Assembly (NCBI GenBank): GCA_034509755.1
Contig: CM067539.1
Coordinates: forward strand, 23,274,501-23,338,500
Length of the DNA stretch: 64,000 nucleotides
Direction: 5' to 3'
Source: Anisodus tanguticus
Taxonomy: Eukaryota; Streptophyta; Magnoliopsida; Solanales; Solanaceae
How positions within the stretch are numbered: the stretch's first letter is position 1; the number at the start of each line of letters is the position of its first letter. Under the pieces are notes generated by a model. That model was not told the origin of the DNA. It saw only the letters and a program-made list of their open reading frames with translations, and did not search any database. A program made the translations under genes and the position numbers. Shown in pieces: positions 36,065 to 47,718 of this stretch.

Positions 36065-37175
36065 AATTATGATGAATCAAAGTACTGATGTTAGTTTAGT
36101 TTAGTCTCATTTTGCAATGTATATTTTACATTTTGTATTTTTAGTGTCAGGTTTTAATTTTGGGATTACATTTTAGGATTAGTTTACATCTTTTGCTTCT
36201 GTAACATGTTATTGGCATTTGTACCTTTTCCTTGTTACAGTTACTGTCTTTTCTCAATTAATTTATGCTAATTTTCCATGCCACTGGTCATTGTTTTAAC
36301 CAAAGATTAATTAAAAAATGTAGGAGAAAGAAAAGAAAAGAAAAAAAGGATTTAATTTAACATGTTGTATGGATCTGTTGACTTAATAAATAGAGTTACT
36401 TGTCGTTACACGTAATAGTGTAAAATATTTTATTTTTACTCGTCGTTTCTAAGTTTAATTCAAAAAATAAAGTAAAATAAAAAGCATAAAAAGATTGGGT
36501 CTCAACAGATGAAAAAAGTGGAAGTAGGCTCTCTTGTATATTTTACTTTATTTAAGGAAATAATGTGTATTTTCTCATTTTATTTCAGTAAACTCCTACT
36601 TATTTTTTTCTCATAATAGAGTAGACATTTTCTACTAGTATGTTCTTATGTTCAACATCAGTTTATTCAGTTTTAGGCGAAAAAGAAAAGAACCAAATGA
36701 TGCATACTTTATGATAATATTGAACTTTGACTTAAAATGATTTCTCAATACATAGTAGTTTATTGCATCACATAATTCATTTTCTTCCTCGACTCAAAAT
36801 ATGCCATTCCCCAAAATCTCAAGCTAATTTCGACGGATTGAAAAATATAACGGTGGCCAAGATTCCATTTGTCATTATAAATCTGCTGATATATAATATA
36901 CACATGACTATTTAACAAACAAAAATCAGTATGATGAGTAGCAAAGCTTATAAAGAAAATATGTGTTGATATTGTTGAAAATGATATTGTTAACACCAAT
37001 GGAGGATCTTTTTCTTGGAACCTTAGAATTATGTTGACTTCTTCAAAGAGAAACTTATTTTTCGCCTCCTTTAATGCCTATTTTGAGGTCAAAAAGATCG
37101 TCAAGAATCACTTTGATCCAAACTAACGTTTACATTTAATTTTATCGAATACCTTTGAAACCATCACCACCACCA
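36065..37175. other. 3' flank of the SANT-bromodomain gene, no further gene
   Basis: AT-rich DNA. The first 200 bases probably hold the 3' UTR, but no single polyadenylation signal stands out. The rest shows no frames with family motifs. Confidence 0.4.
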
Positions 37176-37256
37176 CCAACAACAACAATATACCCAATAA
37201 AATTCCACAACGTGTGATCTGAAGAGAGTAGAGTGCACACAGATCACCCTACCTTA
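37176..37256 (-). mobile_element. TS-type SINE 3' fragment, reverse orientation
   Basis: Read on the minus strand it gives the SINE order: GGTAGGGTGATCTGTGTGCA, then a stretch ending GGGTATATTGTTGTTG. This is the same 3' signature as at 22308-22372 in the other orientation. The tRNA-like 5' part is absent. Confidence 0.6.
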
Positions 37257-37493
37257 AAACCATTTGTATTAAATATAATGAAATTTAATGGGAGCTTAAT
37301 CGATTATGATATTATAGCACATCACAATTTCTTTTGTTAAACAATATATCGAGTATATAGGTCTGCAATACTGCATAGACCTCTGGATGAGTATACACTA
37401 ACCTAGTTCACAAAATTATTATTTTTGGGATTAACGTCTAGGACTCAAATCCTTAACAAAAACTATATAATAACCCTTTTTAGAATTAATATT

Positions 37494-37795
37494 CGGAAAA
37501 GGACCAAATATACCGCTTACTATGAGAAAAAGGTCAAATATATTCCTCGTTATAATTTGGGACCAAATATATCTCTGCCGTTATACTTTGAGGCCAAATA
37601 TACCCTTTATCCGTTAAAATTGTTCAAGATGGACATCTGATCCTACGTGGCTGCCACACATTTTGATGAGGTGGATACCACGTGACATGCCACCTCAACA
37701 CCCTCTAACCCATTTTACTCCTCCCTTCTTCCACCACTAAAATTTCCTTCCCTTCCGTCATCATTGCCACCGTTGCCGCCACCACGTACATAAGT
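37494..37795 (+). repeat. Left terminal inverted repeat of the Pack-MULE
   Basis: About 300 bp matching the right repeat in inverse orientation. Landmarks: CCAAATATACC at the tip, GATGGACATCTGATCCTACG in the middle and CCACTAAAATTTCCTTC near the inner end. Identity looks about 80 percent by eye. Confidence 0.88.
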
Positions 37796-38329
37796 TTTTC
37801 CCCGGGGTCCCTAATCCCGCCAACCTCTTAACGCTTCAAGCTTAAGAGAGAGCACTGAGCACTAGAGATGAGCGCCAAGAATCCTACCTCACTTACAAAT
37901 ATTCAATTCAATCCTGCTTTCCCCAACTAGACCTTAAGGGTCAAACAATTGCTGTAACTACTTTTACATATATGCCATTTCTTTTGATTTCGCAATTTTA
38001 TTTCCTTCCATTTAGCTCGTTCTCTAACATTGTTTTGGGTTACAGATAGTTGGCCTTGGAAAATAAGGATCAGATGCTACAAAGCTTTCTCTTGCTAGGG
38101 GCGCTTCAGTTATAGCCTTTGATCAAACTGAGAATTTGGGATCAACATTTAAGGTACAATTTATGGTTAGTACAACTTTTAGGATAATTTAATTTTGATG
38201 TCAGTAAAAAAGATGTCCATGATTTTATGCAGCTAGATGGTTGGTTGGATCAGAAAGATGTTTATTTGAGGACAATTTTGGTAATTTTGATAATAAGCTT
38301 CTGAAAGAGGCAGATATAGTAGTTGTTTC

Positions 38330-41300
38330 TAGGGGTTACCAGTGGGCGGGTTTCGGGGCAGGGAGGGTCCCGGCGTGACGGGACCCGACGGGATTGGGGG
38401 AGGGCGGGACCGGTCCTCCGACGGGATTCGCCGATGTCCCGTCCCGTTCCTGATTCCGTCGGAAAAGGGGACCGGTCTTATCGGGGTGGGGCGGGATCGA
38501 GATTTCCGATTTTTTTTTGCATTTAATTTTAAAAAATAATATATATAATAAATACTTCAATAATTGAATAAGATAGTGTAATAAAAACATCTCAAAGCTG
38601 TTTTTGTGCCTCTTATATTATTTAATAGAAATATGATTTTTTTGTAATACAATTTCAAAATTTCAATTAAAAAAATCACATATTTATAAACACATTTTCT
38701 AGTTTCTTCACAATGTCTTGTGGTTCTTCGGTTTAAATTGAAATTTATTGGTCAAATTGCTCGATGTCGCTTCCACCTCCGTCAGATAAGATTTCGTTGT
38801 ATTTTTCGTCGTCTTCTTCGTTAATCTCCGATTGACCGCACCTTTTACGCTCCGCTCGTATCCAATCTCTGAATAAAACTGCAATCTCTAAGTTGTCTCC
38901 CGCTAATGAGTGTCTGTGCTATCCTATTTGAAATCTCCCGATAGAAAAAGCGCTTTCAGACGTTGTTGATGACGCTTGAATGTTCAACACATCTCGGGCC
39001 ATCTTTGATAGTGTCGGAAATGTCTTCTCATTCTCCCTTCAGTATTTCAGCAAGTCTTCATGTCCTTCTTCATTGAGAACTGCTTGGTACGGTACAACAC
39101 CCTACAAAACAAAAACATCAAACTCGCTAACTTGATTAGTAGTGGTACCACTAAACATTCTACTTCTAAGACTTTCAATACTAACCGCAGAAACAACATG
39201 TCTTTTATAAGGTTGTACTGAAGAAGAAGAAGAAGAAGAAGAAGGTATGGAAGCCAGTTGGTTGCTAGCACTTTGTTGTTGGTAATACGTATATACTTTT
39301 TTGCATTCATCGTGTATGCTAGACAAAACTTCTTCTTTAGTTGGTTCCTTAGGTGGTTGTTCATTTGGATTTTTTGGGGTTGGAGGTGGAAGTACTGCTA
39401 TAGAATCATAAATAGTTTCAATAAGTGCTTTACAACCGTCTATTTTAATAGTCAGATTTAATACAACGCCAATAATAGAAATAGTGGGAATAAGATTTTT
39501 TTTAAAAAAATTGATAAACATTTTTTAATATGTGCCTTATGAGATGATTTTTCCATGTATTCACTAAGTAACAAAAATATTAGAGCTATATAAAATAACA
39601 TAGTTGAAATAGTAAGATAATATATACCAGAAAAATCTTTTTCTCTAAAAATATAATAAGTTCTGAAATTCCCCCAATTGTTACTACAACCATATCAGTT
39701 GAATTTCGATTCTGGGCGTTAAAAAATAAAGTTATAGGTCTTCTATAATCATAAGAAACAAGTAGTTGTTCATATAAAAAATTTCACCTAGTTGCTACTT
39801 CTTCGGAAAATTTTCTATAAGTTAGTCCACAATCGTGACAAGTTTTTTTATATTCTTTTTTTCTTTGTATTCTATTACTTCTAAAAATAAAGTTTATAGC
39901 AAATTGTACTTTATTAAGAATGTCTTCAAAAAGTGATAGAATATTCTTTACAACTAAGTTATAAATATGACACGCACATTTTATATGAAAATGATTAGGA
40001 AAAGATGGAGTCAAAAGATCTTTTAATAGTCTAATAACATAATTATTAGAAGAAGCATTATCTAACGTAACAATCATTATTTTGTCAGTTATTCAATAAT
40101 AATTGCAAACTTGATGAATATTTTCTGCAATAAAATTTTCGGTGTGCCTATCATCAACATATCTATATGCTAAAATACGTTTTTGCATAGATCATTTATA
40201 ATCTATCCAATGACATGTTACATTTAAATAATCATGGCCGTTAGTATTACGGCCTATATCAGACGTGATAGATATTTTGCCAGAAAAATGATATAATGAA
40301 TAACGTAAATATTATTGATATTCATGTGCAAATTTAAAAACGTCTCTCCTAACAGTTGATCTAGAAAAAACGTTAAAAGCAGGATTATACATATATCTAA
40401 TGCAATGAATAAAACAAGGAGAGGAAGGAAATAAAAAAGGCAAACCCTCCACCGCAACTAATTTTGCTATTGCTTCCCTATCTCTATGTTTATCGTATTT
40501 AGGGCCTACAATTCCCCCCGTCATTGAGTTAATTTGACCATGTACTTGGTCCAGGACACTATGTGAACCTTGTCCCGACTGAGAGCGCGTTGGTGCACCC
40601 GACTTTGTAGCCTCGTGTTCATCCCACCTAGCTTTGTGAAAGTTTTATACATGTCTCAATAAACCTCCCGTCCCACCCTGATCGTTTTTCATTTTAAATT
40701 TATAAATATTTTTACAAATTCTGCATCTAACTACTTGATTCTCTTGGTCCCTATCAAAAAAATCTCATGCAACAGATTTTAATTTTCGTTGTGTGGGGCC
40801 TCGTCTCATGGTAGGGGGAATAGGAGGCGTTCCCGTTTGGGTTTGAGGTGCACTAGTGGGCGTGTCATCTAGATTAGTGGGTGTGTTAACTAGATTATCT
40901 TCTAAATTAAAGTCTGGTTGAGTTGTAGAATATATCTCATCGTCTAATGGTATATCATTAAAAAAATCAGTTTCATCTATATGAGTATAGTCAATCAAAT
41001 CATCATGTTTAGGAATATGATGACTAGAAGAAGTACCCTTACCCTTGTTACCCCTACTAGAAGCACCCTTACCCTTAAACATACATCTTAATCATTCCAT
41101 TTTAATTATACAAATATATAATTAAAGATAATGAGGTACTTATAGTTGAAAAATTGGGTAAAGTGTAAATATATTAATTTAAGGGTTAAAAATAAATATT
41201 AAAGGGGTAGGGTGGTTTGGGGGGAGGCTAAAAATGGCCGTTGTGCAACAACCATTTTTTGCAAAGGGGAGGGGGCGGGATCGGGCCTGTGGCGCGACGG

Positions 41301-41415
41301 GCACGGGCGGGACGAGCCCAGGTCCTGTCCCGGGTTCGAGTCCCGTGCCTGTTTTTTTAGGAGGGGATCGGGGTCGGGTCGGGACCTGGCCAACCCGGCA
41401 CACTGGCCAGCCCTA
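38330..41415 (-). mobile_element. hAT transposon copy 2, inserted in the MurD-like fragment
   Basis: Left end TAGGGGTTACCAGTGGG; right end on the opposite strand TAGGGCTGGCCAGTGTG. A perfect 8-bp duplication GTTGTTTC lies at 38322-38329 and 41416-41423. It splits the codons for the V-V-S of the MurD motif. GC-rich subterminal blocks with GGGACGGG-type words are at 38345-38500 and 41260-41400. The length is 3086 bp. It is the same family as 27327-30689 but in opposite orientation, and is a later insertion than the Pack-MULE. Confidence 0.95.
38900..41082 (-). pseudogene. hAT transposase pseudogene, copy 2
   Basis: Read on the minus strand: N-terminus MFKGKGASSRGNKGKG at 41082, acidic linker, then a TGA at 40767-40765 in place of an expected Trp before DFFDRDQENQ. 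The BED-like Cys pair CRICK follows near 40710. Core segments are FSRSTVRRDVFKFAHEYQ near 40370-40320, MIVTLDNASSNNYVIRLL at 40077 and IKCACHIYNLVV. The C-terminal dimerisation motif NIQASSTTSESAFS is near 38950. Further stops and frameshifts are present. A TTC/GAA microsatellite at 39221-39243 encodes a Ser run. Not functional. Confidence 0.9.
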
Positions 41416-41537
41416 GTTGTTTCTCCTGGAGTTTCCCTCGAAAAGTATAGGCTTTTCTCCATGATGTGTTCGGTAAGCACAATTAGTATGATTTTGGGGC
41501 TGATAAGTTAAATTGATATCCGATTTCGGTTATGTAA

Positions 41538-41847
41538 AAAAAAACGTATGTACTTGGTGACGGTGAGGGTGATGGTGGCAATGGTGGTGAAAGAGAAGGA
41601 AATTTTAGTGGTAAGGGGAGGGGTAAAATGGGTTAGAGGGTGGTGAAGTGGCATACCATGTGGCATCCACCTCATCAAATGTGTGACAATCACATAGGAT
41701 CGAATGTCCATCTTGGACAACTTTAACGGATGAAAGGTATATTTGGCCTCAAAGTGTAACGACATGGATATATTTGATCCCAAAGTATACCAAGGGGCAT
41801 AATTGACCGTTTTCTCATTGTACAGGGGTATATTTGGCCCTTTTTCG
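41538..41847 (-). repeat. Right terminal inverted repeat of the Pack-MULE
   Basis: Inverse partner of 37494-37795. It ends ...GGCCCTTTTTCG at 41847, directly before the 9-bp duplication ATTAATATT. Confidence 0.88.
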
Positions 41848-41894
41848 ATTAATATTTGTGGTCTAGCCAACCGAGGGAATTAGTTGGAATAAAT

Positions 41895-42074
41895 TGTTAA
41901 GATAATTATGGATTATCTCAATCATATCAATGTAATTATATTCATTATCATAGAATTAGGATTGTCAAAGATAATTAGGATATGATTATGATAAGTCTTC
42001 CTTAATAGTAGCCATAGATTGATCTTGCATACTTGTATATAAATTGTAATATTGGAATGAATATATTTCCTCCA
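41895..42074 (+). repeat. 5' LTR of copia element III
   Basis: 180 bp, TGTTAAGATA...TTTCCTCCA. It carries TGTATATAAATTG, a promoter-like site near 42036. The primer-binding site starts at 42075. Confidence 0.88.
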
Positions 42075-42354
42075 TGGTATCAAGAGCTACAAAATAATCC
42101 TCCATTGTCTTGCCCTAAACCACCAAAATCTTTTTATTTTCCGGCCAACCCTAATTAGGGTTTTCTTTACAATAAAAACCCACTCTTGTTTTCAGCCTCC
42201 ACTTAACAAACCCTAATTAGAGTTTTATCCACTAACCACCGAAAACCCTAGCCGTCGACTAGTTCAACATCCAAACCCTAATTAGGGTTCTTACTCCAAT
42301 CACCAAAATCATCTCACCTCCTTCCTTTTCTTCTTCTTATTTTCTTGTGTAACA

Positions 42355-45300
42355 ATGGCCGACCAACACTAATTCCATCCAGCTATTGCCGTAAAAAATG
42401 TCAAGAATTTCATTCCGGTGATTCTTGAGATGGTAAAAGGGCAATACTCATCTTGGGCGGAGTTATTCAAAATTCATTGTCACGCATACCAAGTTATCGA
42501 CCATATTCTTTCTCCTAAGTCTCCATCGGAGGACACCAATATTGACAAAACTCTATGGTCTCGCTTGGATGCTAGTCCTTCAATGGATTTATGACACAAT
42601 TTCTAATGACCTTTTGCATACCATTTTGGAACTGGATTCTATGGCTCAACAAGCTTGAGAACGTTTGCAAAATATGTTTCAAGATAAAAAAATTTCTAGG
42701 GCAGTATATCTTGAAAATCAATTCATTAATGTTAAATTGAATAATTTTTCAAACGTTTCCGCATATTGTCAAGAGTTGAAAATGCTTGCCGATCAACTCT
42801 CAAATGTTGGTGCGCCGGTGACAAATCAAATGTTAGTTCTCCAATTGATTGCGGCTTTGAATGAACAATTTGATGGTGTGACTACATTCATTCAACAAAG
42901 CAATCCCTTACAACCATTCTATGAGGCCCGTTCGAGGTTGATTCTTGAATAAACTCGAAAGGTGAAACAAGCGGCATCGGTGGTAAATAGTGTCGGCACC
43001 GTCCTTTTTTCCACCAACATGTCTACAAATGATTTTAACCCACAAAAATCTGGTTCAGGAGGGGTTTTAAATCACAACAATAATGGATCTAAAAGGGGTC
43101 AAAATCGCAACAACAACAAAGGTAAAAATAATAGTGGAAGAGGGCGGGGCTGGGGCGGCGGAAACACCTCCGGTGGAGGCGGAGGCCGCGGGCAGCAGTA
43201 AGGTCAAACCCACTGGCAGCCGCATCATTTTTCCGGCAACGGGCAGTGGGGTCAGATCCCGCCGTGGGTCTGGAACCCGCAATAATGGGGCCCATACTGC
43301 CCATACCCAACAAATCAGTGGGCTTGACCGAATATTTCAAACAGGCAGCCGAGTGTTTAGGCAGTTGTCCACAACAAGCATTTCAGTCCATGGACCATCA
43401 TCATCGAGTTATACTCCAATGAACATTGAGCAAGCCATGAAAAATATGAGTATCAATGTTCTCGATGACTCATGGTACATGGACACCGGGGCAACCTCAC
43501 ACATGACGACATCTCAAGGTAATCTCTCATCTTATTTTAATATGAGCAGTAATAAAAATATTGTCGTTGGCAGTGGGCAGAAAATTCCAATTCGTGGTAT
43601 TGGCCAATTAAACCTCCCCCACCCACTTTTACAACTGAATAATGTCCTACATGCATCCAAAAACTCATTAAAGATTTGATATATGTGCGTCGGTTCACTG
43701 CTGACAACAATGTTTCTGTTAATTTTTATCTGTTTGGGTTTTCTGTGAATGATTTTCAGACGGAGATGCCGATAATGAGGTGTATTAGCACTGGGAATTT
43801 GTATCCTATCACTGCAACTACCAACAACCAAGTCACTATTCCATCGACCTTTGCTGCTCTTTCTCCAACCGTTTGGGACATCGGGAGCACCGATGTTTAA
43901 TTCTCTTAGAAAAAATAAATTGATTGATTGTAAACAGTGTTTGGACTCCCATGTGTGCCAGTCTTGCATTTTCGGGAAGCATGTTAAATTCCCTTTTTCT
44001 TGATCTTCGTCAAATATTATTATGCCAGTTGATATATTGCATAATGATTTGTGGACAACCCCAGTTTTGAGTTCAGTAGGTCATAAGTACTAGATGCTTA
44101 TTTTGGATGATTTCACTAAATTTTTTGTGGACATTTCCAATTGGACAAAAATCACAACTTCCCACTATTTTCAAATAATTTAGTGTCTTTATCCAAATCA
44201 ATTTGAGAAGTCCATTAAATGTTTTCAATGTGGCAATGCGAGAGAATTTGTAAATGATCAATTTAAAGATTTTTGTCACAAAAATGGTATGTCATTACGT
44301 CTCTCATGTTCACATACTTCTTCTCAGAATGGAAAAGGCGAAAGAAAAATCCGCACAATCAACAGTTTAATGCGCACACTTCCTGCGCATTCGTCCATGC
44401 GACCATCTTTTTGGCATCATGCCCTTCAAATGGCCACATATCTTTTAAACATTTTTCCTAGCAAGCTACTCTCAAACATATCACCCACCCACATGTTATA
44501 CCATCGTATTCCATCCTACACACATTTGCGGGTTTTTAGGTGTTTGTGCTATCCATTGTTTCCATCCACAACAATAAACAAACTTCAAGCTCGTTCCACT
44601 CCGTGTGTATTTTTGGGATACCCACAAAATCATAGGGATATAAGTGTTATGATATGTCTAATGGGAAAATAATCATCTCTCGTCACGTTGTGTTTGATGA
44701 GTATATGTTCCCATTTGCTACCTCTCACACATCTTCCCCACCTTTATATGATTTTTCGGACGACATGATGAATCCAATGTTGAGATACCATTTACAATAC
44801 CCATCTCCACAAACCCAAACGAGGGGGCCCACTGCACCCTCCTTACCGTTGATCCAACCAAATGAATGGACTGGACTAGCCCATTCACGGCAACAAACTT
44901 CCTCGGTCCAACAGCATCCCCAGACTAGGCTAGTCCAATTAAGGGAGCCCACTGCTCCCTCTTCAGTGCCATCGGCCCAGTCCGCCTCACCACCCCTCTT
45001 GGCCCAAATAAGAGAGCCCTCCAACATTACATAAATCCAAATGGTGAGCCCAGCAAACCAAGCCCAAACATTTAATTCTTCTCGGTCCAACACTGTTTCC
45101 GAGACTCTACTGCCCCTTGTGGTGAGACGTTCAGCCCAGTGGTTAAACCAACGACTATCAAGACTGTTCTCAGTCTGACGTTGTCAAAATCATGATCCAT
45201 TCATCAGTTGGACGTAAACAATGCTTTTCTTTATGGTCACCTACAGGAAACAGTTTATATGCACCCGTCTTTGGGTTTCCGGGATCCGACTCATCCAGAT

Positions 45301-46430
45301 TATGTTTGCTTGTTGAAAAAATCATTATATGGTTTAAAATAAGCACCCAGAGTGTGGTATAACAGGTTTGAAGGGTTTGTCTCAACACTTGGGTTCTCAC
45401 ATAGCAAGTCCGATCAATCTTTGTTCATTTATAGAAAGGGGACTGACATGACATATATTCTTCTTTATGTGGATGATATCATTCTCACAGCATCATCTGA
45501 GTCACTTCGCCAGTCAATTATGTCCTTCCTTGCTTCGAAATTTGCTATGAAAGATTTGGGCCCTTTAAACTATTTTTTTTGGGAATTGCTGTAACTCAAT
45601 ATGACGGTGGTCTATTTCTTTGTCAAAAGAAATACGTTGAGGAGATCATCGACAAAGCTAGTATGCCCTCTTGCAAACCGTCACACACACCGGTCGATAC
45701 CAAGGCAAAATTGAGTAACTCTACAGGTTCTCCCTACAGTGATCCAACACAGTACCGTAGCTTAGCAATGGCATTGCAGTATCTCACCTTCATGAGATCA
45801 GATATCTCCTATGCAGTTCAACAAGTTTGTTTACATATGCATGACCTGAAGGATGAGCATATGGGGGCCCTCAAACGAATTATGTGGTATGTTAAGGGTA
45901 CTCTTGATTTTTGGTTGCACATGTATAAATCCACCAGTTCCGGACTCACATTGTATACAGATGCTGATTGGGTTGGCTGCCCAGACACACGACATTCCCC
46001 CTCTGGATATTGTGTGTTTATGGGCGACAATCTAATTTCATGGTCGTCGAAACGCCATCCTACACTATCTCGGTCGAGTGCTGAAGCAGAATACCGATGG
46101 GTAGCTAATGTGGTCTCTGAATCGTGTTGGCTTCGTAATCTTCTTTTAGAACTTCATTGTCCGATCGAGAAAGCAGTCGTGGTTTATTGTGATAATGTGA
46201 GTGCGATATACTTATCAGGTAACCCTGTCCAGCATCAACGCACAAAACACTTAGAAATGGATATCTTGTTCGTCCGTGAAAAGGTTGCACGTGGACAAGT
46301 CCGGGTTCTCCATGTACCGTCTCGTTATCAAATTGCCGATATTTTCACGAAAGGTCTTCCGCGCATACTTTTTGATAATTTCTGGGACAGTCTCAGCATA
46401 CGAGAATCTCCCGCTAAGACTGCAGGGGGA
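42355..46430 (+). pseudogene. Copia gag-pol pseudogene of element III
   Basis: Gag starts at 42355 but has a TAA at codon 6; the body continues with YSSWAELFKIHC and [18 protein letters not shown] Gly/Arg/Asn-rich gag tail is at 43060-43200. Protease near 43460 has DDSWYMDTGATSHM with the DTG intact. Integrase near 44289-44672 shows SQNGKGERKIRTIN. RT has the catalytic box as LLYVDDIILTAS (about 45460-45500). RNase H shows YTDADWVGCPDTRHS, SRSSAEAEYRWVANVV, YCDNVSAIYLSG and YQIADIFTKGLP up to about 46380. The N-terminal part of RT is missing: ETFSPVVKP at 45125 follows directly on linker sequence. Many frameshifts prevent translation. Confidence 0.9.
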
Positions 46431-46431
46431 C

Positions 46432-46653
46432 TGTTAAGAGAATTATGGATCCAATCCATAATTGTCTCAACCATATCAAATCATCAATCATATCAATGTA
46501 ATTATATTCATTATCATAGAATTTGGATTGTCAAAGATAATTAGGATATGATTAGGATAAGTCTTCTTTAATAGTAGTCATAGATTAATCTTGTATACTT
46601 GTATATAAATTATAATCTTGGAATGAAATAAACCATGAAATATATTTCCTTCC
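46432..46653 (+). repeat. 3' LTR of copia element III
   Basis: About 222 bp. Same start and middle as the 5' LTR but with a 30-bp insertion-like difference near its start (the CAACCATATCAAATCATCAA region) and some changes at the end. Confidence 0.85.
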
Positions 46654-47237
46654 TAAATAATTAAGATTTGTTTTATTGCACTATCCTTTTCAAACAAGTG
46701 TATGAAGAATTAAATGATCGGTCAGATCTTAATAATTGGTAAATTTTCAGTTTTGAAATCTTTATGTTACTTTTGCATGCAGTATGATTTATTTATTGAT
46801 GTAATTAAGAGATCAAGTGATTGGTCTAATCATAACATGACAGCAAGCTTTATTTGAAGGTCTTGTTCAATAACTGGGGGTTACTGTCTATTTTATTGAA
46901 TTGTTAGTGACTACAATTGTTTGAGGAAGTTTTATATGTAGTAGTAATCGATTATGACGTCCTGAAGCATAGAAATAAAAAAAAGACTTCAAGAATTTGC
47001 TTAATTGACAAGATATTTCATTTTACTTTTTTTTTTTACTTTCTTTAATCCCCTGTATTACAACACACAAAAACAGACAGACACACACTTGGATGTTCCA
47101 AAAATAGTGTCTCCTTGGTCCCAATATACCTTCCTTTTTATCATCTTGTCTCACGTTTGACATGTAGCATTTTCAGGAAGAAAAACATTTTCCCAGTTGA
47201 GGTGTCATGTGAGCATGTAAATCCATGTACCTTAAAA
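46654..47237. other. No gene identified
   Basis: AT-rich sequence between the copia element and the next repeat. No frames or element ends recognised. Confidence 0.4.
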
Positions 47238-47465
47238 AGTATTCCCTCCTTACCAAAAAAATTATTTTAATTTGATTTGACACGAAATTTAAGAAATAAA
47301 GGAAGATTTTTGAAATATGTAATTCACAACAAACCTTAGATATTTATGTGGTTGCAAGTGATCTCATAAAATTAATTTTTTTTAACATAAAATTAAATTA
47401 ATTTTAAATATAAAAATGTGTCAATCTTTTGAGACAAAGTAATAAAGTCTTTTTGGGATAGAAGA
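47238..47465. mobile_element. Degenerate MITE-like repeat
   Basis: Starts TATTCCCTCCTTACC and shares TTTGACACGAAATTTAAGAA, then ATATTTATGTGGTTGCAAG, with the copies near 27100 and 33350. It ends near ATGTGTCAATCTTTTGAG. No coding sequence. Confidence 0.5.
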
Positions 47466-47718
47466 AGTAGTATTTAAGTCACGTGGAGTATATATTTTTT
47501 ACATTATCAGTTAGATTTATCAATATATTGCAGGTACTTGACGCTATTTTCAAGCCTTTTTTTTGGTAGCAAATATTACTTCTATTATAATTAAGTGAGT
47601 ACAGGGAGCTTCCCAGAGGCAGTAGAGTTACAACAAAAACAAACACCCCTACTAGAACTAGTTATACTGTTGCAACAACAACAAGATGGCTGTGGTATAG
47701 CCAAAGTAGACAAAACAA

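Larger units (their letters stand above)
37868..41472 (+). pseudogene. Captured MurD-like gene fragment (UDP-MurNAc-Ala-D-Glu ligase N-terminal part)
   Basis: Exon-like pieces with GT-AG borders are 37868-37953, 38046-38153 and 38233-38329 continued at 41424-41472 after the hAT insertion. They encode LKGQTIA, then IVGLGK*GSDATKLSLARG and ASVIAFDQTENLGS, then KLLKEADIVVVS and PGVSLEKYRLFSM. This matches the N-terminal nucleotide-binding domain of MurD (GLGxSG loop; ADxxVxSPG motif). MurD adds D-glutamate to UDP-MurNAc-L-alanine in peptidoglycan synthesis; plant homologues are linked to plastids. The Ser of the GKSG loop is a TAA stop, the first and third exons have frame problems, and the rest of the gene is absent. 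The fragment is therefore non-functional. The captured part includes a possible start codon at 37868. Confidence 0.72.
37494..41847. mobile_element. Mutator-like (Pack-MULE type) element carrying a MurD-like gene fragment
   Basis: The left end CGGAAAAGGACCAAATATACC and the inverted right end CGAAAAAGGGCCAAATATACC start terminal inverted repeats of about 300 bp (37494-37795 and 41538-41847). A perfect 9-bp target duplication ATTAATATT (37485-37493 and 41848-41856) flanks the element. Long TIRs plus a 9-bp duplication are the marks of Mutator-like elements. Without the hAT element nested at 38330-41415 (and its 8-bp duplication), the element is about 1.26 kb. It encodes no transposase. Its interior is a piece of a plant MurD-like gene with introns in place, so DNA-level capture is the likely origin rather than capture through RNA. 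Confidence 0.88.
41895..46653 (+). mobile_element. Ty1/copia retrotransposon of the Ale/Retrofit type (element III)
   Basis: 5' LTR 41895-42074 starts TGTTAAGATAATTATGG. It is followed directly by the primer-binding site TGGTATCAAGAGC (complementary to initiator tRNA-Met). The 3' LTR starts at 46432 after the purine tract TGCAGGGGGA and ends about 46653. Flanks TAAAT (41890-41894) and TAAAT (46654-46658) look like the target duplication, with the last base of the 3' LTR lost. Order is gag, protease, integrase, RT, RNase H. It is inactivated by stops and by an internal deletion in RT near 45120-45125. Confidence 0.92.

Noticed and set aside
37868..38329. A functional MurD gene
   Set aside because: A stop replaces Ser in the nucleotide-binding loop, frames are broken, the central and C-terminal domains are absent, and the piece sits between transposon TIRs.
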